Part shown: positions 49,070 to 59,537 of the stretch, one piece after another
How positions within the stretch are numbered: the first letter of the stretch is position 1
How the letters are laid out: every line of letters starts with the position of its first letter
NCBI RefSeq assembly: GCF_014268655.2
Contig: NZ_JABWQX020000001.1
Coordinates: forward strand, 1,704,001 to 1,768,000
Source: Pseudomonas marvdashtae
GTDB taxonomy: Bacteria; Pseudomonadota; Gammaproteobacteria; Pseudomonadales; Pseudomonadaceae
Length of the DNA stretch: 64,000 nt
Reading direction: 5' to 3'
Program-made: the position numbers and the translations under genes
Notes under the pieces: model-generated
What the model saw: only the letters and a program-made list of their open reading frames with translations
Told to the model about the DNA's origin: nothing
Databases searched by the model: none

Positions 49070-50404
49070 TTACCTTGCATCAGCGAGGCGCACATCGCGC
49101 ATCAACAACCCAAACCGCAAATCCACCGCATCCGGGATCGGCACGTAAACCACGTGTCCATCCCCCGGCGCCACGTCGATGCCTTGGCCTTTGACGTCCT
49201 GCAACTGGTGCAGGTCGAAGTGGAAGTTGCCCTTGGGCGTCATCAGTTCCATGTGATCCCCCAGGCCGAAGCGGTTCTTCACCTTTATCTCCGCCATGCG
49301 TTCGCGGCGTGCGCCGGTCAGTTCGCCGACGAACTGCTGGCGCTCCGAGACCGAGCTGCCGTTCTGGTAGTTCTGATATTCGTCGTGCACATGACGCCTC
49401 AGGAAACCCTCGGTATAGCCACGTTGGGCAAGGGATTCCAAGTCGGCCATCAGGCTGCGGTCGAACGGCCGGCCGGCGACCGCGTCGTCAATGGCGCGGC
49501 GGTACACCTGGGTGGTCCTGGCGCAATAAAAGTGCGATTTGGTCCGGCCTTCTACCTTCAAGGAATGCACACCCATGCGCGTCAGTCGCTCGACGTGTTG
49601 CACCGCACGCAGGTCCTTGGCATTCATGATGTAGGTGCCGTGCTCGTCCTCGAAGGCCGGCATGGATTCCTCCGGGCGATTGGCTTCCTGGAGCAAGAAC
49701 ACCTGGTCGGTGGGCGCGCCGAGACCCAGGGTCGGTTCGGGCTGGTACGCCTGCACAATGTCTCCCGCCGCGTTCTCCATTGCCGGTTGCGCCGAGTACT
49801 TCCAGCGGCAAGCATTGGTGCAGCTGCCCTGATTGGCGTCGCGCCTGTTCAGGTAACCGGATAGCAGGCAGCGCCCGGAATAGGCCATGCACAGCGCGCC
49901 GTGAACGAACACTTCCAGCTCCATGGCCGGCACTTGCTGGCGAATCTCGTCGATTTCTTCCAGCGACAGTTCGCGAGACAGAATGATCCGGCTCAAGCCC
50001 TGTTGCTGCCAGAACTCGACGCTGGCCCAGTTCACCGTGTTGGCCTGCACCGACAGATGGATCGGCATGTGCGGGAAATGCCGGCGAACCAGCATGATCA
50101 GCCCAGGATCGGACATGATCAAGGCGTCCGGCGCCATGGCGATCACCGGTTCGAGATCCTTGAGGAACGTGCGCAGCTTGGCGTTGTGCGGGGCGATGTT
50201 CACCACCACATAGAAGCGCTTGCCCATGGCATGGGCCTCTTCAATTCCCAGCGCCAGGTTGGCATGGTCGAATTCATTGTTGCGCACCCGCAGGCTATAG
50301 CGGGGCTGGCCGGCGTATACCGCGTCGGCGCCGTAGGCAAAGGCGTAGCGCATGTTTTTCAGGGTGCCGGCGGGGGCGAGCAGTTCGGGGGCTACGAGGG
50401 GCAT
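49070..50404 (-). CDS. trhP: U32 family protein, TrhP/YegQ-like tRNA hydroxylation factor
   Basis: A 444-residue peptidase-U32-family protein. It has PELLAPAGTLKNMRYAFAYGADAVY at the start and the cysteine signature ELEVFVHGALCMAYSGRCLLS, with NQGSCTNACRWKY close behind (iron-sulfur ligands). The length and the C-terminal beta domain (VKNRFGLGDHMELMTP) fit YegQ, now TrhP, which helps make 5-hydroxyuridine at tRNA position 34. ATG at 50404 is used; an upstream TTG is possible. Confidence 0.85.
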   Translation of the reverse strand: MPLVAPELLAPAGTLKNMRYAFAYGADAVYAGQPRYSLRVRNNEFDHANLALGIEEAHAMGKRFYVVVNIAPHNAKLRTFLKDLEPVIAMAPDALIMSDPGLIMLVRRHFPHMPIHLSVQANTVNWASVEFWQQQGLSRIILSRELSLEEIDEIRQQVPAMELEVFVHGALCMAYSGRCLLSGYLNRRDANQGSCTNACRWKYSAQPAMENAAGDIVQAYQPEPTLGLGAPTDQVFLLQEANRPEESMPAFEDEHGTYIMNAKDLRAVQHVERLTRMGVHSLKVEGRTKSHFYCARTTQVYRRAIDDAVAGRPFDRSLMADLESLAQRGYTEGFLRRHVHDEYQNYQNGSSVSERQQFVGELTGARRERMAEIKVKNRFGLGDHMELMTPKGNFHFDLHQLQDVKGQGIDVAPGDGHVVYVPIPDAVDLRFGLLMRDVRLADAR

Positions 50405-50550
50405 GGTGGCGTCGAATCGCAAAAAGCGCCGAGGGTACGCCGAGGCCTGCCGGACGGTATTGATCTGGATCAGTGTGGCGCAACAGACGCGACGGCACTC
50501 CGGCGAATCCTGGCTGACTAACGTTTATCTGCCAAGGACATGGAAAGCAA

Positions 50551-51612
50551 ATGAACCGCAAGAATCTCCAAGATAAATCCCAGATGCTGTTGCTGATCCT
50601 GGTCAGCATCGCCTTCGTCTGGATCCTGCTGCCATTTTATGGAGCGGTTTTCTGGGCGGTCATCCTGGGCATCGTCTTCGCGCCGCTGCAGCGACGCCTG
50701 CAGCTGAGACTCAATTGGCCGCGCAACCTCACCACACTGCTTACCCTGACCATCTGCATGCTCATCGCTATCTTGCCGGTGATCGTCATCAGTACCTTGC
50801 TGGTTCAGGAAGGTGCGGCGCTGTACAAGAGCCTGGAAAGTGGCGAACTGGACGTCGCCGATTACCTGGCCCGCTTCAAGGACGCGCTGCCGCCTTATTT
50901 TCAACATTTGCTGGACCGTTTCGGCCTGGGCAACTTGAGCGGGCTGCGGGACAAAATCGTCAAGAGCGCGATGCAGGGCAGTGAATTCTTCGCCACCCAG
51001 GCTTTCAGTTTCGGCCAGGGCACGTTCCAGTTCCTGGTGAGCTTCTTCGTCATGCTCTATCTGTTGTTCTTTTTCCTGCGCGACGGTCCTGAACTGGTGC
51101 GCAAGGTCCGTTCGGCCATTCCCCTGGCGGAGCACCAGAAGCGCCGTCTTCAACTGAAATTCAACCGGGTCGTCCGGGCGACCGTAAAGGGCAACCTGCT
51201 GGTAGCAATCACCCAAGGCGCCTTGGGCGGCTTGATTTTCTGGATCCTCGGCATTCCGACGGTTCTGCCCTGGGCGGTGCTGATGGCATTCCTGTCGCTG
51301 TTACCGGCCGTGGGGGCGGGCATCGTCTGGGCGCCGGTTGCGGTGTATTTCCTGTTGGCGGGTTCGATCTGGCAGGGCGTGGTGCTGACGTTGTTCGGCG
51401 TATTCGTGATCGGCCTGGTGGACAATTTCCTGCGCCCGATCCTCGTGGGCAAGGACACCAAGATGCCGGACTACATGGTTCTGGTCTCGACCTTGGGCGG
51501 CTTGGCGGTGTTCGGGTTGAACGGCTTCGTCATCGGGCCGCTGATTGCGGCATTGTTCATGTCCTGCTGGGCCTTGTTCGTCGAAGGCAAGCCGCGGGTG
51601 CAACTGCCTTAG
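50551..51612 (+). CDS. AI-2E family transporter (PerM/YdiK type)
   Basis: A 353-residue membrane protein with about eight hydrophobic segments: two pairs in the first 90 residues, a soluble stretch (90-150), then four more, ending in the signature VDNFLRPILVGKDTKMPDYMVLVSTLGG. Family members export AI-2 or ions; the substrate here is unknown. GGAAAG before the ATG. Confidence 0.9.
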   Translation: MNRKNLQDKSQMLLLILVSIAFVWILLPFYGAVFWAVILGIVFAPLQRRLQLRLNWPRNLTTLLTLTICMLIAILPVIVISTLLVQEGAALYKSLESGELDVADYLARFKDALPPYFQHLLDRFGLGNLSGLRDKIVKSAMQGSEFFATQAFSFGQGTFQFLVSFFVMLYLLFFFLRDGPELVRKVRSAIPLAEHQKRRLQLKFNRVVRATVKGNLLVAITQGALGGLIFWILGIPTVLPWAVLMAFLSLLPAVGAGIVWAPVAVYFLLAGSIWQGVVLTLFGVFVIGLVDNFLRPILVGKDTKMPDYMVLVSTLGGLAVFGLNGFVIGPLIAALFMSCWALFVEGKPRVQLP

Positions 51613-51791
51613 GCAGTCAGCACATAAGGACCGATACGTTGCGACAAAGCCTGGGCGGCGGGCAGCGAAGTCAGCGGGCCGCTGATCGTCACGCCGTCCT
51701 GCACCAGATACCAGCAAGCCAGTAGGCCACGCTCCCTGAGCGGGGCGGGTACGGCACTGCCAATCACAGACATGATTTGAACCTTGGGCAT
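51609..51791 (-). CDS. Small conserved protein, 60 residues
   Basis: The ATG at 51791 follows a perfect GGAGG, which makes it a real gene despite its size. The sequence (MPKVQIMSVIGSAVPAPLRE...) is mildly hydrophobic, without a clear membrane segment. The middle repeats the pattern WYLVQDGVTISGPLTSLPAA. Its stop overlaps by four bases the stop of the convergent AI-2E gene. Family unknown to me. Confidence 0.7.
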   Translation of the reverse strand: MPKVQIMSVIGSAVPAPLRERGLLACWYLVQDGVTISGPLTSLPAAQALSQRIGPYVLTA

Positions 51792-51879
51792 GGGAACCTC
51801 CATCAATCGATGGGGTTACCTTACGACTCAACCGGGATGACGAAAAATCAACCGCTTCAATAGTAGGAATCGATGCCGC

Positions 51880-52074
51880 TCAATCGACGACCAGATCGAG
51901 CATGTGCACCACTTCCTGCTCATTGAGCACGCCCTTGCGCACCAGGTTTTCCGCCAGCAGGGAAAGGAACTTGGCAGTGCGGTGGCCTTCCAGCTGCTTG
52001 AGTTCGGTCAGCACGTTGTACACCTTGCTGGAGGTGCAGATTCCAACAATGCGATGGGGATTTTGTGTTGGCAT
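51880..52074 (-). CDS. Small helical protein, 64 residues
   Basis: Starts with ATG after AAGGAC. The sequence is rich in charged helices (VYNVLTELKQLEGHRTAKFLSLL, then VVHMLDLVVD). It could be a small regulatory or adaptor protein; no family recognised. It lies 88 bases upstream of the 51609-51791 gene on the same strand. Confidence 0.65.
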   Translation of the reverse strand: MPTQNPHRIVGICTSSKVYNVLTELKQLEGHRTAKFLSLLAENLVRKGVLNEQEVVHMLDLVVD

Positions 52075-52271
52075 GGCTTCGTCCTTGTTGTTATGAAGCT
52101 GTTCGGCGGACAGCGACAGTGTGCGGCACTGCCATGACGCTCGGGTGACAGCTCGGTTTTTTGGAAAAAGGAAGCAGGATTCAGACCATAGTGCCTTGTT
52201 GGCGCCAAACTATTGTCCCGTTAGCGACCTCAGGCAGGCGGGTATGCGGCCACTCATCGAAAAATGCCCAC

Positions 52272-52303
52272 AAAAAAGCCCCTGGACCTTTCGATCCAGG
52301 GGC
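52272..52303 (-). terminator. Terminator of tRNA-Asn
   Basis: A GCCCCTGGA/TCCAGGGGC stem followed, on the minus strand, by six T (A at 52272-52277), 18 bases after the tRNA end. Confidence 0.88.
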
Positions 52304-52320
52304 TTTGATTTGTTGCTATC

Positions 52321-52396
<76 letters not shown>

Positions 52397-52632
52397 ATGG
52401 CGCGTATGTTACTGATTGGAAAAGAGAAGTCAAGCGTCCGTTGCCCGGCGGCACATTCCTTTCGCCTATCGAGGTACTCAACAACGATTGGCTGTTACCG
52501 CAATGGCGAGAGAGGACTACCATGGTTGCCCGGAAGTGGCAGGATGCGCTGCCGGCCATTCGCCGACTTTAAGGTACGCGCCATGAACCACCTGTTACCC
52601 CTTCACCCAGCCCACCGCACCGAGGTGTGCCT

Positions 52633-52860
52633 GTGAGCACCGCCCAGATCAGCTTGCCCAAGGGCGTGGGGCCTCACGCCGAGAAACTCTACGACGCCAT
52701 CACCCAGGCCAGCACCGCCGAGGAACTGAACCGTGCCGGTGGCAAGGCCGAGGGTTTTGTCCTGGGGCTGGAAAGCACCAAGGCTATCAAGAGCCAGGTG
52801 GCCGAGTCGTTGTATGTCATCTACGACGATGCGGCGAGCCAGCGGGCGACGGAGTTATAG
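52633..52860 (+). CDS. Small hypothetical protein, 75 residues
   Basis: GTG start with GAGG seven bases upstream; another in-frame GTG lies six bases earlier. The product is a compact helical protein (GPHAEKLYDAITQASTAEEL, QVAESLYVIYDDAASQR) without signal or membrane segments. A terminator follows directly. Function unknown. Confidence 0.65.
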   Translation: MSTAQISLPKGVGPHAEKLYDAITQASTAEELNRAGGKAEGFVLGLESTKAIKSQVAESLYVIYDDAASQRATEL

Positions 52861-52892
52861 CCTCACAGAAGCAGTCACAAAAGCATCAGGCC

Positions 52893-52926
52893 AAAAAAAG
52901 GGAAGCCCAATGGCTTCCCGTTTTTT
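52893..52926. terminator. Bidirectional terminator
   Basis: GGGAAGCC-caat-GGCTTCCC with an A run on the left and a T run on the right, between the convergent 75-residue gene and the aminotransferase gene. Confidence 0.9.
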
Positions 52927-52943
52927 CATCCGGCCCGAAACCG

Positions 52944-54140
52944 TCAGATCACCTGGACGATGGCCTTGGTCACCGCGTCGATGTTGTTCTGGTTCAGCGC
53001 GGCCACGCAGATGCGGCCGGTGTCCAGGGCATAGATGCCGAACTCGTTGCGCAGGCGCGTCACTTGCTCAACGGTCAGGCCGGAGTAGGAGAACATCCCG
53101 CTCTGGCGTGCGACGAAGCTGAAATCGTGATGCGGTGCGGCCTTGGCCAGCATGTCGACCATCTGGTCGCGCATGCCGCGAATGCGCAGGCGCATCTCGG
53201 CCAGTTCGGCTTCCCACTGCGCCCGCAGCTCAGGGCTATTGAGCACGGCGGCGACGATGCTGGCGCCGTGGGTCGGCGGGTTGGAGTAGTTGGTGCGGAT
53301 CACGCGCTTGACCTGGGACAGTACGCGGGCACTTTCTTCCTTCGACTCGCTGACGATCGACAGGGCGCCAACGCGCTCGCCGTACAACGAGAACGATTTG
53401 GAAAACGAGCTGGAGGCGAAGAAGGTCAGGCCCGACTCGGCGAACAGGCGCACGGCCGCGGCGTCTTCGTCAATGCCTTCGCCAAAGCCCTGGTAGGCCA
53501 TGTCCAGGAATGGCACGTGGTTCTTGGCCTTGACCACCGCCAGCACGTTTTTCCAGTCTTCCGGGCTCAGGTCCACGCCAGTCGGATTGTGGCAGCAGGC
53601 GTGCAATACAACGATCGAGCGGTCGGGCAGGGCGCTAAGGTCTTCCAGCAGGCCGCTGCGATTCACGTCGTGAGTGGCGGCGTCGTAATAACGGTAATTC
53701 TGCACCGGGAAACCGGCGGTTTCGAACAGGGCGCGATGGTTTTCCCAGCTTGGGTCGCTGATGGCCACGACGGCGTCAGGCAGCAATTGCTTGAGAAAGT
53801 CGGCACCGATTTTCAGTGCGCCGGTGCCGCCCACGGCTTGGGTGGTAATGACGCGACCGGAAGCGATGAGCGCGGAGTCCTTGCCAAACAGCAGGGTCTG
53901 GACGGCCTGGTCGTAGGCGGCGATGCCATCGATTGGCAGGTAACCACGGGAAACGTGCTGAGCCACGCGAATCGTCTCGGCTTCAACCACGGCGCGCAGC
54001 AATGGAATACGCCCCTCCTCGTTGCAGTAAACACCCACGCCCAGGTTGACCTTATTGGTACGAGGGTCGGCGTTGAAAGCTTCGTTGAGGCCCAGGATGG
54101 GGTCGCGTGGTGCCAATTCGACAGCAGAAAACAGGCTCAT
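52944..54140 (-). CDS. Aromatic amino acid (aspartate-type) aminotransferase
   Basis: A 398-residue class I aminotransferase of the TyrB/AspC/PhhC type. PLP lysine is in ASSSFSKSFSLYGERVG; HACCHNPTG and FLDMAYQGFG are typical, and the late arginine is in RQSGMFSY. It exchanges amino groups between aromatic amino acids or aspartate and 2-oxoglutarate. Start ATG 54140 gives the family length; longer frames lack homology. PhhC or TyrB are the likely names, but sequence alone does not decide. Confidence 0.93.
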   Translation of the reverse strand: MSLFSAVELAPRDPILGLNEAFNADPRTNKVNLGVGVYCNEEGRIPLLRAVVEAETIRVAQHVSRGYLPIDGIAAYDQAVQTLLFGKDSALIASGRVITTQAVGGTGALKIGADFLKQLLPDAVVAISDPSWENHRALFETAGFPVQNYRYYDAATHDVNRSGLLEDLSALPDRSIVVLHACCHNPTGVDLSPEDWKNVLAVVKAKNHVPFLDMAYQGFGEGIDEDAAAVRLFAESGLTFFASSSFSKSFSLYGERVGALSIVSESKEESARVLSQVKRVIRTNYSNPPTHGASIVAAVLNSPELRAQWEAELAEMRLRIRGMRDQMVDMLAKAAPHHDFSFVARQSGMFSYSGLTVEQVTRLRNEFGIYALDTGRICVAALNQNNIDAVTKAIVQVI

Positions 54141-54471
54141 TATTGCTCGGCTCTGAATGGAGAGTGAGGGGACGTGTCGCGCTCCAGCCGAATGCACTAG
54201 AGCGGTGCACAAACGGGGAGCTAGTATAGAGGCCATCACGGGGCAGGGCGACAGGCTATTCGGTGTTTGCGGTAAGTATTTTCGATTTTTTTCGACCGTT
54301 AGTCCCTTCCGCGCATCAAAGTCTTCAAAGGGTGTAGGACGTTCGTCTTGAAAGCGAAGGCATTCACCTCCACATTGAGTGCATTCCAGCTTTTTCCTCG
54401 GGCGACGTCAGTCGTTTCGGTCTTTCTCGTTCCCGTCGCTTGATCGACAGGAGTGAACCAGGGGTTATGTC
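54141..54471. other. Intergenic region between the aminotransferase gene and uvrB
   Basis: About 330 bases with the divergent promoters of both genes. I see no clear LexA box (CTG-N10-CAG) before uvrB, no repeat and no credible small gene. Confidence 0.5.
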
Positions 54472-56487
54472 ATGTCTGAATTCCAGCTAGTTACCCGATT
54501 CCAGCCCGCCGGCGATCAGCCGGAAGCCATCCGCCTGATGGTCGAAGGCATCGAGGCCGGCCTGGCGCACCAGACGCTGCTCGGTGTGACCGGCTCGGGC
54601 AAGACCTTCAGCATCGCCAACGTAATCGCCCAGGTGCAGCGCCCGACGCTGGTGCTCGCTCCGAACAAGACCCTGGCGGCGCAGTTGTATGGCGAATTCA
54701 AGGCGTTTTTCCCGAATAACGCGGTGGAGTATTTCGTCTCCTACTACGACTACTACCAGCCCGAGGCCTACGTGCCATCGTCGGACACCTTCATCGAGAA
54801 GGATGCCTCGATCAACGACCACATCGAGCAGATGCGGCTATCGGCGACCAAGGCGTTGCTCGAGCGCAAGGACGCGATCATCGTCACCACGGTGTCGTGC
54901 ATCTATGGCTTGGGCAGCCCGGAAACGTACCTGAAGATGGTGTTGCACGTGGATCGCGGCGACAAACTCGACCAGCGCGCCTTGCTGCGTCGCCTGGCGG
55001 ACTTGCAGTACACGCGCAACGACATGGATTTCGCCCGGGCAACGTTCCGGGTCCGCGGCGATGTGATCGACATCTACCCGGCGGAATCCGACCTGGAAGC
55101 GATCCGTATCGAGCTGTTCGACGACGAAGTGGAAAGCATCTCGGCCTTCGACCCGCTGACCGGCGAGGTCATCCGCAAGCTGCCGCGCTTCACCTTCTAT
55201 CCCAAGAGCCACTACGTGACCCCGCGGGAAACCCTGCTGGACGCCATCGAAGGGATCAAGGTCGAGTTGCAGGAACGCCTGGAGTACCTGCGTTCGAACA
55301 ACAAACTGGTAGAAGCCCAGCGCCTGGAGCAGCGGACCCGCTTCGACCTGGAAATGATCCTCGAACTGGGTTACTGCAATGGTATCGAGAACTACTCGCG
55401 CTACCTGTCGGGCCGTCCGTCCGGCGCGCCGCCGCCGACCTTGTATGACTACCTGCCGGCCGATGCCTTGTTGGTCATCGACGAATCCCACGTCAGCGTG
55501 CCGCAGGTCGGCGCGATGTACAAAGGCGACCGTTCCCGCAAGGAAACCTTGGTGGAATACGGTTTCCGCCTGCCATCGGCCCTGGACAACCGGCCGATGC
55601 GTTTCGATGAATGGGAGAGCGTGAGCCCGCAGACGATTTTCGTCTCGGCCACCCCCGGCAACTACGAAGCCGAGCATGCCGGCCGCGTCATCGAGCAATT
55701 GGTCCGGCCGACCGGGCTGGTCGACCCGCAGATTGAAGTGCGCCCGGCGCTGACCCAGGTCGACGATCTGCTCTCGGAAATCAGCAAGCGCGTGGCACTG
55801 GAAGAGCGAGTGCTGGTCACTACGCTGACCAAGCGCATGTCCGAGGATCTCACCGATTATCTGGCCGACCATGGCGTGCGGGTGCGTTACCTGCACTCGG
55901 ACATCGACACGGTGGAGCGGGTCGAGATCATCCGCGACCTGCGCCTGGGCACCTTCGATGTGCTGGTGGGGATTAACCTGCTGCGCGAAGGCCTGGACAT
56001 GCCGGAAGTGTCGCTGGTGGCAATTCTCGACGCGGACAAGGAAGGTTTCCTGCGCTCCGAGCGCTCGTTGATCCAGACCATCGGTCGCGCCGCGCGTAAC
56101 CTCAACGGCCGGGCGATTCTGTACGCCGATCGCATCACCGGCTCCATGGAGCGGGCCATCGGCGAGACCGAGCGCCGTCGCGACAAGCAGATCGCCTTCA
56201 ACCTGGCCAATGGCATCACCCCCAAGGGCGTCTTCAAGGATGTCGCCGACATCATGGAAGGCGCCACCGTGCCCGGCTCGCGCAGCAAGAAGCGCAAGGG
56301 CATGGCGAAGGCCGCCGAAGAAAGCGCGCGCTACGAGGCCGAACTGCGCTCACCGAGCGAAATCGCCAAGCGTATCCGGCAACTGGAAGAGAAAATGTAC
56401 CAGCTGGCCCGGGACCTCGAGTTCGAGGCGGCGGCACAGTTGCGCGATGAGATCGGCAAGTTGCGTGAACGCTTGCTGACGGTCTGA
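54472..56487 (+). CDS. uvrB: UvrB, excinuclease ABC subunit B
   Basis: A 671-residue helicase-like repair protein of normal length. Walker [10 protein letters not shown] lies near residue 40, the beta-hairpin [12 protein letters not shown] near 95, the DEAD-like box [11 protein letters not shown] near 340, [13 protein letters not shown] and QTIGRAARN further on, and the UvrC-binding UVR domain at the end ([18 protein letters not shown]). It loads on damaged DNA with UvrA and recruits UvrC. Confidence 0.98.
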   Translation: MSEFQLVTRFQPAGDQPEAIRLMVEGIEAGLAHQTLLGVTGSGKTFSIANVIAQVQRPTLVLAPNKTLAAQLYGEFKAFFPNNAVEYFVSYYDYYQPEAYVPSSDTFIEKDASINDHIEQMRLSATKALLERKDAIIVTTVSCIYGLGSPETYLKMVLHVDRGDKLDQRALLRRLADLQYTRNDMDFARATFRVRGDVIDIYPAESDLEAIRIELFDDEVESISAFDPLTGEVIRKLPRFTFYPKSHYVTPRETLLDAIEGIKVELQERLEYLRSNNKLVEAQRLEQRTRFDLEMILELGYCNGIENYSRYLSGRPSGAPPPTLYDYLPADALLVIDESHVSVPQVGAMYKGDRSRKETLVEYGFRLPSALDNRPMRFDEWESVSPQTIFVSATPGNYEAEHAGRVIEQLVRPTGLVDPQIEVRPALTQVDDLLSEISKRVALEERVLVTTLTKRMSEDLTDYLADHGVRVRYLHSDIDTVERVEIIRDLRLGTFDVLVGINLLREGLDMPEVSLVAILDADKEGFLRSERSLIQTIGRAARNLNGRAILYADRITGSMERAIGETERRRDKQIAFNLANGITPKGVFKDVADIMEGATVPGSRSKKRKGMAKAAEESARYEAELRSPSEIAKRIRQLEEKMYQLARDLEFEAAAQLRDEIGKLRERLLTV

Positions 56488-56502
56488 GTTCGCGGCAGCT
56501 TC

Positions 56503-56538
56503 GATGGTCCTGCCGCGAGCGTGCTTGCGGCAGGGCCA
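56503..56538. terminator. Hairpin between uvrB and gltX
   Basis: ATGGTCCTGCCGC pairs with GCGGCAGGGCCAT (one mismatch) around a 10-base loop, 16 bases after uvrB. It lacks a long T run, so it is a terminator or a REP-like element. Confidence 0.5.
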
Positions 56539-56652
56539 TTCGGTCTGAGGGTTGCCCACTCATATCCGCTCTCACTGGAGCCCGCCCGCCATCGCCTGTT
56601 ACCATTCGCCCCCTGTTTCATCTTCGCTTTTATATTCTTTTCGAGACATGCC

Positions 56653-58134
56653 ATGACCACCGTCCGTACCCGCATCGCGCCGTCGCCCACTGGCGATCCT
56701 CATGTCGGCACCGCTTATATCGCCTTGTTCAACTATTGCTTTGCCAAGCAGCACGGCGGTGAGTTCATCCTGCGGATCGAGGACACCGATCAATTGCGTT
56801 CGACCCGCGAGTCCGAACAGCAGATTTTCGACGCGCTGCGCTGGCTCGGCATCGACTGGAGCGAAGGCCCGGACGTCGGCGGTCCACACGGTCCGTACCG
56901 CCAGAGCGAACGGGGTGAGATCTATAAGCAGTATTGCCAGCAACTCGTGGACATGGGGCACGCGTTCCCGTGCTTCTGCACCGCTGAAGAGCTGGACCAG
57001 ATGCGCGCCGAGCAAATGGCTCGCGGTGAAACCCCGCGCTACGACGGCCGTGCGCTGCTGCTGTCCAAGGAAGAAGTCGCCCGTCGCCTGGCCGCTGGCG
57101 AGCCTCACGTGATCCGCATGAAGGTGCCGAGCGAAGGCGTCTGCGTGGTGCCGGACATGCTGCGTGGCGATGTCGAGATCCCATGGGATCGCATGGACAT
57201 GCAAGTGCTGATGAAGACCGACGGCCTGCCGACGTACTTCCTGGCCAACGTGGTCGACGACCACTTGATGGGTATCACCCACGTCTTGCGCGGTGAAGAG
57301 TGGCTGCCGTCGGCGCCGAAACTGATCCTGCTTTATGAATACTTCGGCTGGGAGCAACCGCAGCTGTGCTATATGCCGCTGCTGCGTAACCCGGACAAGA
57401 GCAAGCTGTCCAAGCGCAAGAACCCGACCTCGGTGACGTTCTACGAGCGCATGGGCTTCATGCCCGAGGCGATGCTCAACTACCTGGGGCGCATGGGCTG
57501 GTCGATGCCGGACGAGCGCGAGAAGTTCTCGCTGCAGGAAATGGTCGAGCATTTCGATCTCTCGCGCGTCTCCCTGGGCGGGCCGATCTTCGACGTCGAG
57601 AAGCTGTCCTGGCTCAACGGCCAGTGGCTGCGCGACTTGCCAGTCGAAGAATTCGCCACGCGGGTGCAGAAGTGGGCGTTCAACCCTGAATACATGATGA
57701 AGATCGCTCCTCATGTGCAGGGCAGGGTGGAGACGTTCAGCCAGATTGCGCCATTGGCCGGCTTCTTCTTCGCCGGTGGCGTGACCCCGGACGCGAAGCT
57801 GTTCGAGTCCAAGAAGCTCTCGGGCGATCAGGTCCGCCAGTTGATGCAACTGATCCTGTGGAAACTCGAAAGCCTGCGGCAGTGGGAGAAAGACAGCATC
57901 ACCGCGACCATCCAGGCGGTGGTCGAATCGTTGGAATTGAAATTGCGTGACGCCATGCCGCTGATGTTCGCTGCGATCACCGGCCAGGCCAGCTCGGTCT
58001 CGGTGCTCGACGCGATGGAAATCCTCGGGCCGGACCTGACGCGTTTCCGCCTGCGCCAGGCCATCGACCTGCTCGGTGGCGTGTCGAAGAAGGAGAACAA
58101 GGAGTGGGAAAAACTGCTGGGTGCGATCGCCTAA
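56653..58134 (+). CDS. gltX: Glutamyl-tRNA synthetase
   Basis: A 493-residue class I synthetase. It has the HIGH-equivalent in [14 protein letters not shown], the DTDQLRS region and the KMSKS-equivalent KLSKRK. The ATG at 56653 puts the catalytic domain at the N-terminus. tRNA-Glu genes lie 300 bases downstream. Confidence 0.98.
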   Translation: MTTVRTRIAPSPTGDPHVGTAYIALFNYCFAKQHGGEFILRIEDTDQLRSTRESEQQIFDALRWLGIDWSEGPDVGGPHGPYRQSERGEIYKQYCQQLVDMGHAFPCFCTAEELDQMRAEQMARGETPRYDGRALLLSKEEVARRLAAGEPHVIRMKVPSEGVCVVPDMLRGDVEIPWDRMDMQVLMKTDGLPTYFLANVVDDHLMGITHVLRGEEWLPSAPKLILLYEYFGWEQPQLCYMPLLRNPDKSKLSKRKNPTSVTFYERMGFMPEAMLNYLGRMGWSMPDEREKFSLQEMVEHFDLSRVSLGGPIFDVEKLSWLNGQWLRDLPVEEFATRVQKWAFNPEYMMKIAPHVQGRVETFSQIAPLAGFFFAGGVTPDAKLFESKKLSGDQVRQLMQLILWKLESLRQWEKDSITATIQAVVESLELKLRDAMPLMFAAITGQASSVSVLDAMEILGPDLTRFRLRQAIDLLGGVSKKENKEWEKLLGAIA

Positions 58135-58150
58135 GCGGTCGGTGAGGCTG

Positions 58151-58178
58151 GACATACCCCGGTTTTGCGGGGTATGTC
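58151..58178 (+). terminator. Hairpin after gltX
   Basis: GACATACCCCG / CGGGGTATGTC with a four-T loop, 17 bases after the gltX stop. No T tract follows. Confidence 0.65.
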
Positions 58179-58230
58179 GGTAAGTGATTGTTATCCCGGC
58201 AAAAAACTTTCAATTTCTTTGAAAATAAAT

Positions 58231-58259
58231 TTGACAGCCCTCCGATACGCCCTTAAGAT
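58231..58259 (+). promoter_or_regulatory. Sigma-70 promoter of the tRNA-Ala/Glu operon
   Basis: A perfect -35 TTGACA (58231-58236), a 17-base spacer, and -10 TAAGAT (58254-58259), 22 bases before the first tRNA. An AT-rich, UP-like stretch precedes the -35. Confidence 0.85.
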
Positions 58260-58280
58260 TCGCCCCGTCCTCAGCGATGA

Positions 58281-58356
<76 letters not shown>

Positions 58357-58435
58357 ATTTACACTTCAAGGCCTGGCCACACCGGCCTTGAAGCGATCAG
58401 CACTCAGTGTTGATCAGTTGTATAGAAGGGTTTGC

Positions 58436-58511
58436 GTCCCCTTCGTCTAGTGGCCTAGGACACCGCCCTTTCACGGCGGTAACAGGGGTTCGAGTCCCCT
58501 AGGGGACGCCA
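58436..58511 (+). tRNA. tRNA-Glu (UUC), copy 1
   Basis: A 76-base cloverleaf: GTCCCCT acceptor, anticodon TTC in CCGCC-CTTTCAC-GGCGG, GGGTTCGAGTCCC T-arm, encoded CCA. Confidence 0.97.
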
Positions 58512-58563
58512 GTTTTACAGAAGTGATGTTGCAAGATGTCGCTCCGCCGCGAGGCGAAAATCC

Positions 58564-58639
<76 letters not shown>

Positions 58640-58715
58640 ATTTACACTTCAAGGTCTGGCCACACCGGCCTTGAAGCGATCAGTCCTCAGCGCTGATCAT
58701 GTTCAGAAGGTTTGT

Positions 58716-58791
58716 GTCCCCTTCGTCTAGTGGCCTAGGACACCGCCCTTTCACGGCGGTAACAGGGGTTCGAGTCCCCTAGGGGACGCCA
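58716..58791 (+). tRNA. tRNA-Glu (UUC), copy 2
   Basis: Identical to 58436-58511; last tRNA of the operon, followed by a terminator. Confidence 0.97.
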
Positions 58792-58819
58792 CGATTACCC
58801 GCTCTGCGGGATTTTATAA

Positions 58820-58851
58820 GGGTCATTCAATTCTTGAATGGCCCTTTTGTT
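58820..58851 (+). terminator. Terminator of the tRNA operon
   Basis: GGGTCATTCAA-ttc-TTGAATGGCCC followed by TTTTGTTT, 28 bases after the last tRNA. Confidence 0.88.
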
Positions 58852-58970
58852 TGTCTGGCGTTCAGCCAATTTCCCATCCTCAATGAATATGTCTGACCGG
58901 CGGTTGAAGATTTCGCTTGCAGAAATTTATTATGGGAATAATATTTCAATCGTAATATTCGGAGGCAACG

Positions 58971-59510
58971 ATGAACGATAAAAAGGCACAAACCCGTGAA
59001 CGCATTCTCAAGGCCGCCAGCGATGCGCTGATCCAGCGCGGGCCGGCCGAGCCGAGCGTCGGCGAGGTGATGGGCGCGGCGGGGCTGACGGTGGGCGGTT
59101 TCTATGCCCATTTCGAAAGCAAGGATGCCTTGATGCTGGAGGCGTTCAAGCAATTGCTCAGCCGCCGCCGTGGCTTGATCGCCGATATGGACTCCGAACT
59201 CACCGGTGAAGAGCGGCGCGCGTTGGTTGCGGCGTTCTACCTGTCGCGCAAGCACCGCGACTCCACCGAGCAAGCGTGCCCGATCCCGGCGTCGGTCGGC
59301 GAGCTCGGGCGGCTGCCGGATGCGTTTCGTGAAGTCCTCAATGAACACATCGAGCTGATGGTCGCGCAATTGGCCGCCAGCCCGGAAGACGCCGACAAAG
59401 CGTTGTCCGACATCGCCTTGATGGTCGGTGGCCTGGCCCTGGCCCGGGCGTTGGGCCCGGGCGAGTTATCGGATCGTTTGCTGCGCGCCGCCAAGTCGGC
59501 GGTGCGCTGA
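58971..59510 (+). CDS. TetR family transcriptional regulator
   Basis: A 179-residue repressor. The N-terminal helix-turn-helix (about 8-54) has RERILKAASDALIQRG and GLTVGGFYAHFESKDAL; the C-terminal ligand domain has a cysteine at TEQACPIPAS. CGGAGG precedes the ATG. An imperfect dyad, GAATA...TATTC, at 58936-58960 just before the start could be its own operator. It probably controls the hydrolase 27 bases downstream. Confidence 0.9.
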   Translation: MNDKKAQTRERILKAASDALIQRGPAEPSVGEVMGAAGLTVGGFYAHFESKDALMLEAFKQLLSRRRGLIADMDSELTGEERRALVAAFYLSRKHRDSTEQACPIPASVGELGRLPDAFREVLNEHIELMVAQLAASPEDADKALSDIALMVGGLALARALGPGELSDRLLRAAKSAVR

Positions 59511-59537
59511 GCTAAGGCGCAAGCCCTGGAGATGAGC

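Noticed and set aside
54141..54471. A LexA box before uvrB
   Set aside because: I looked for CTG-N10-CAG with the usual inner bases and found no convincing match.
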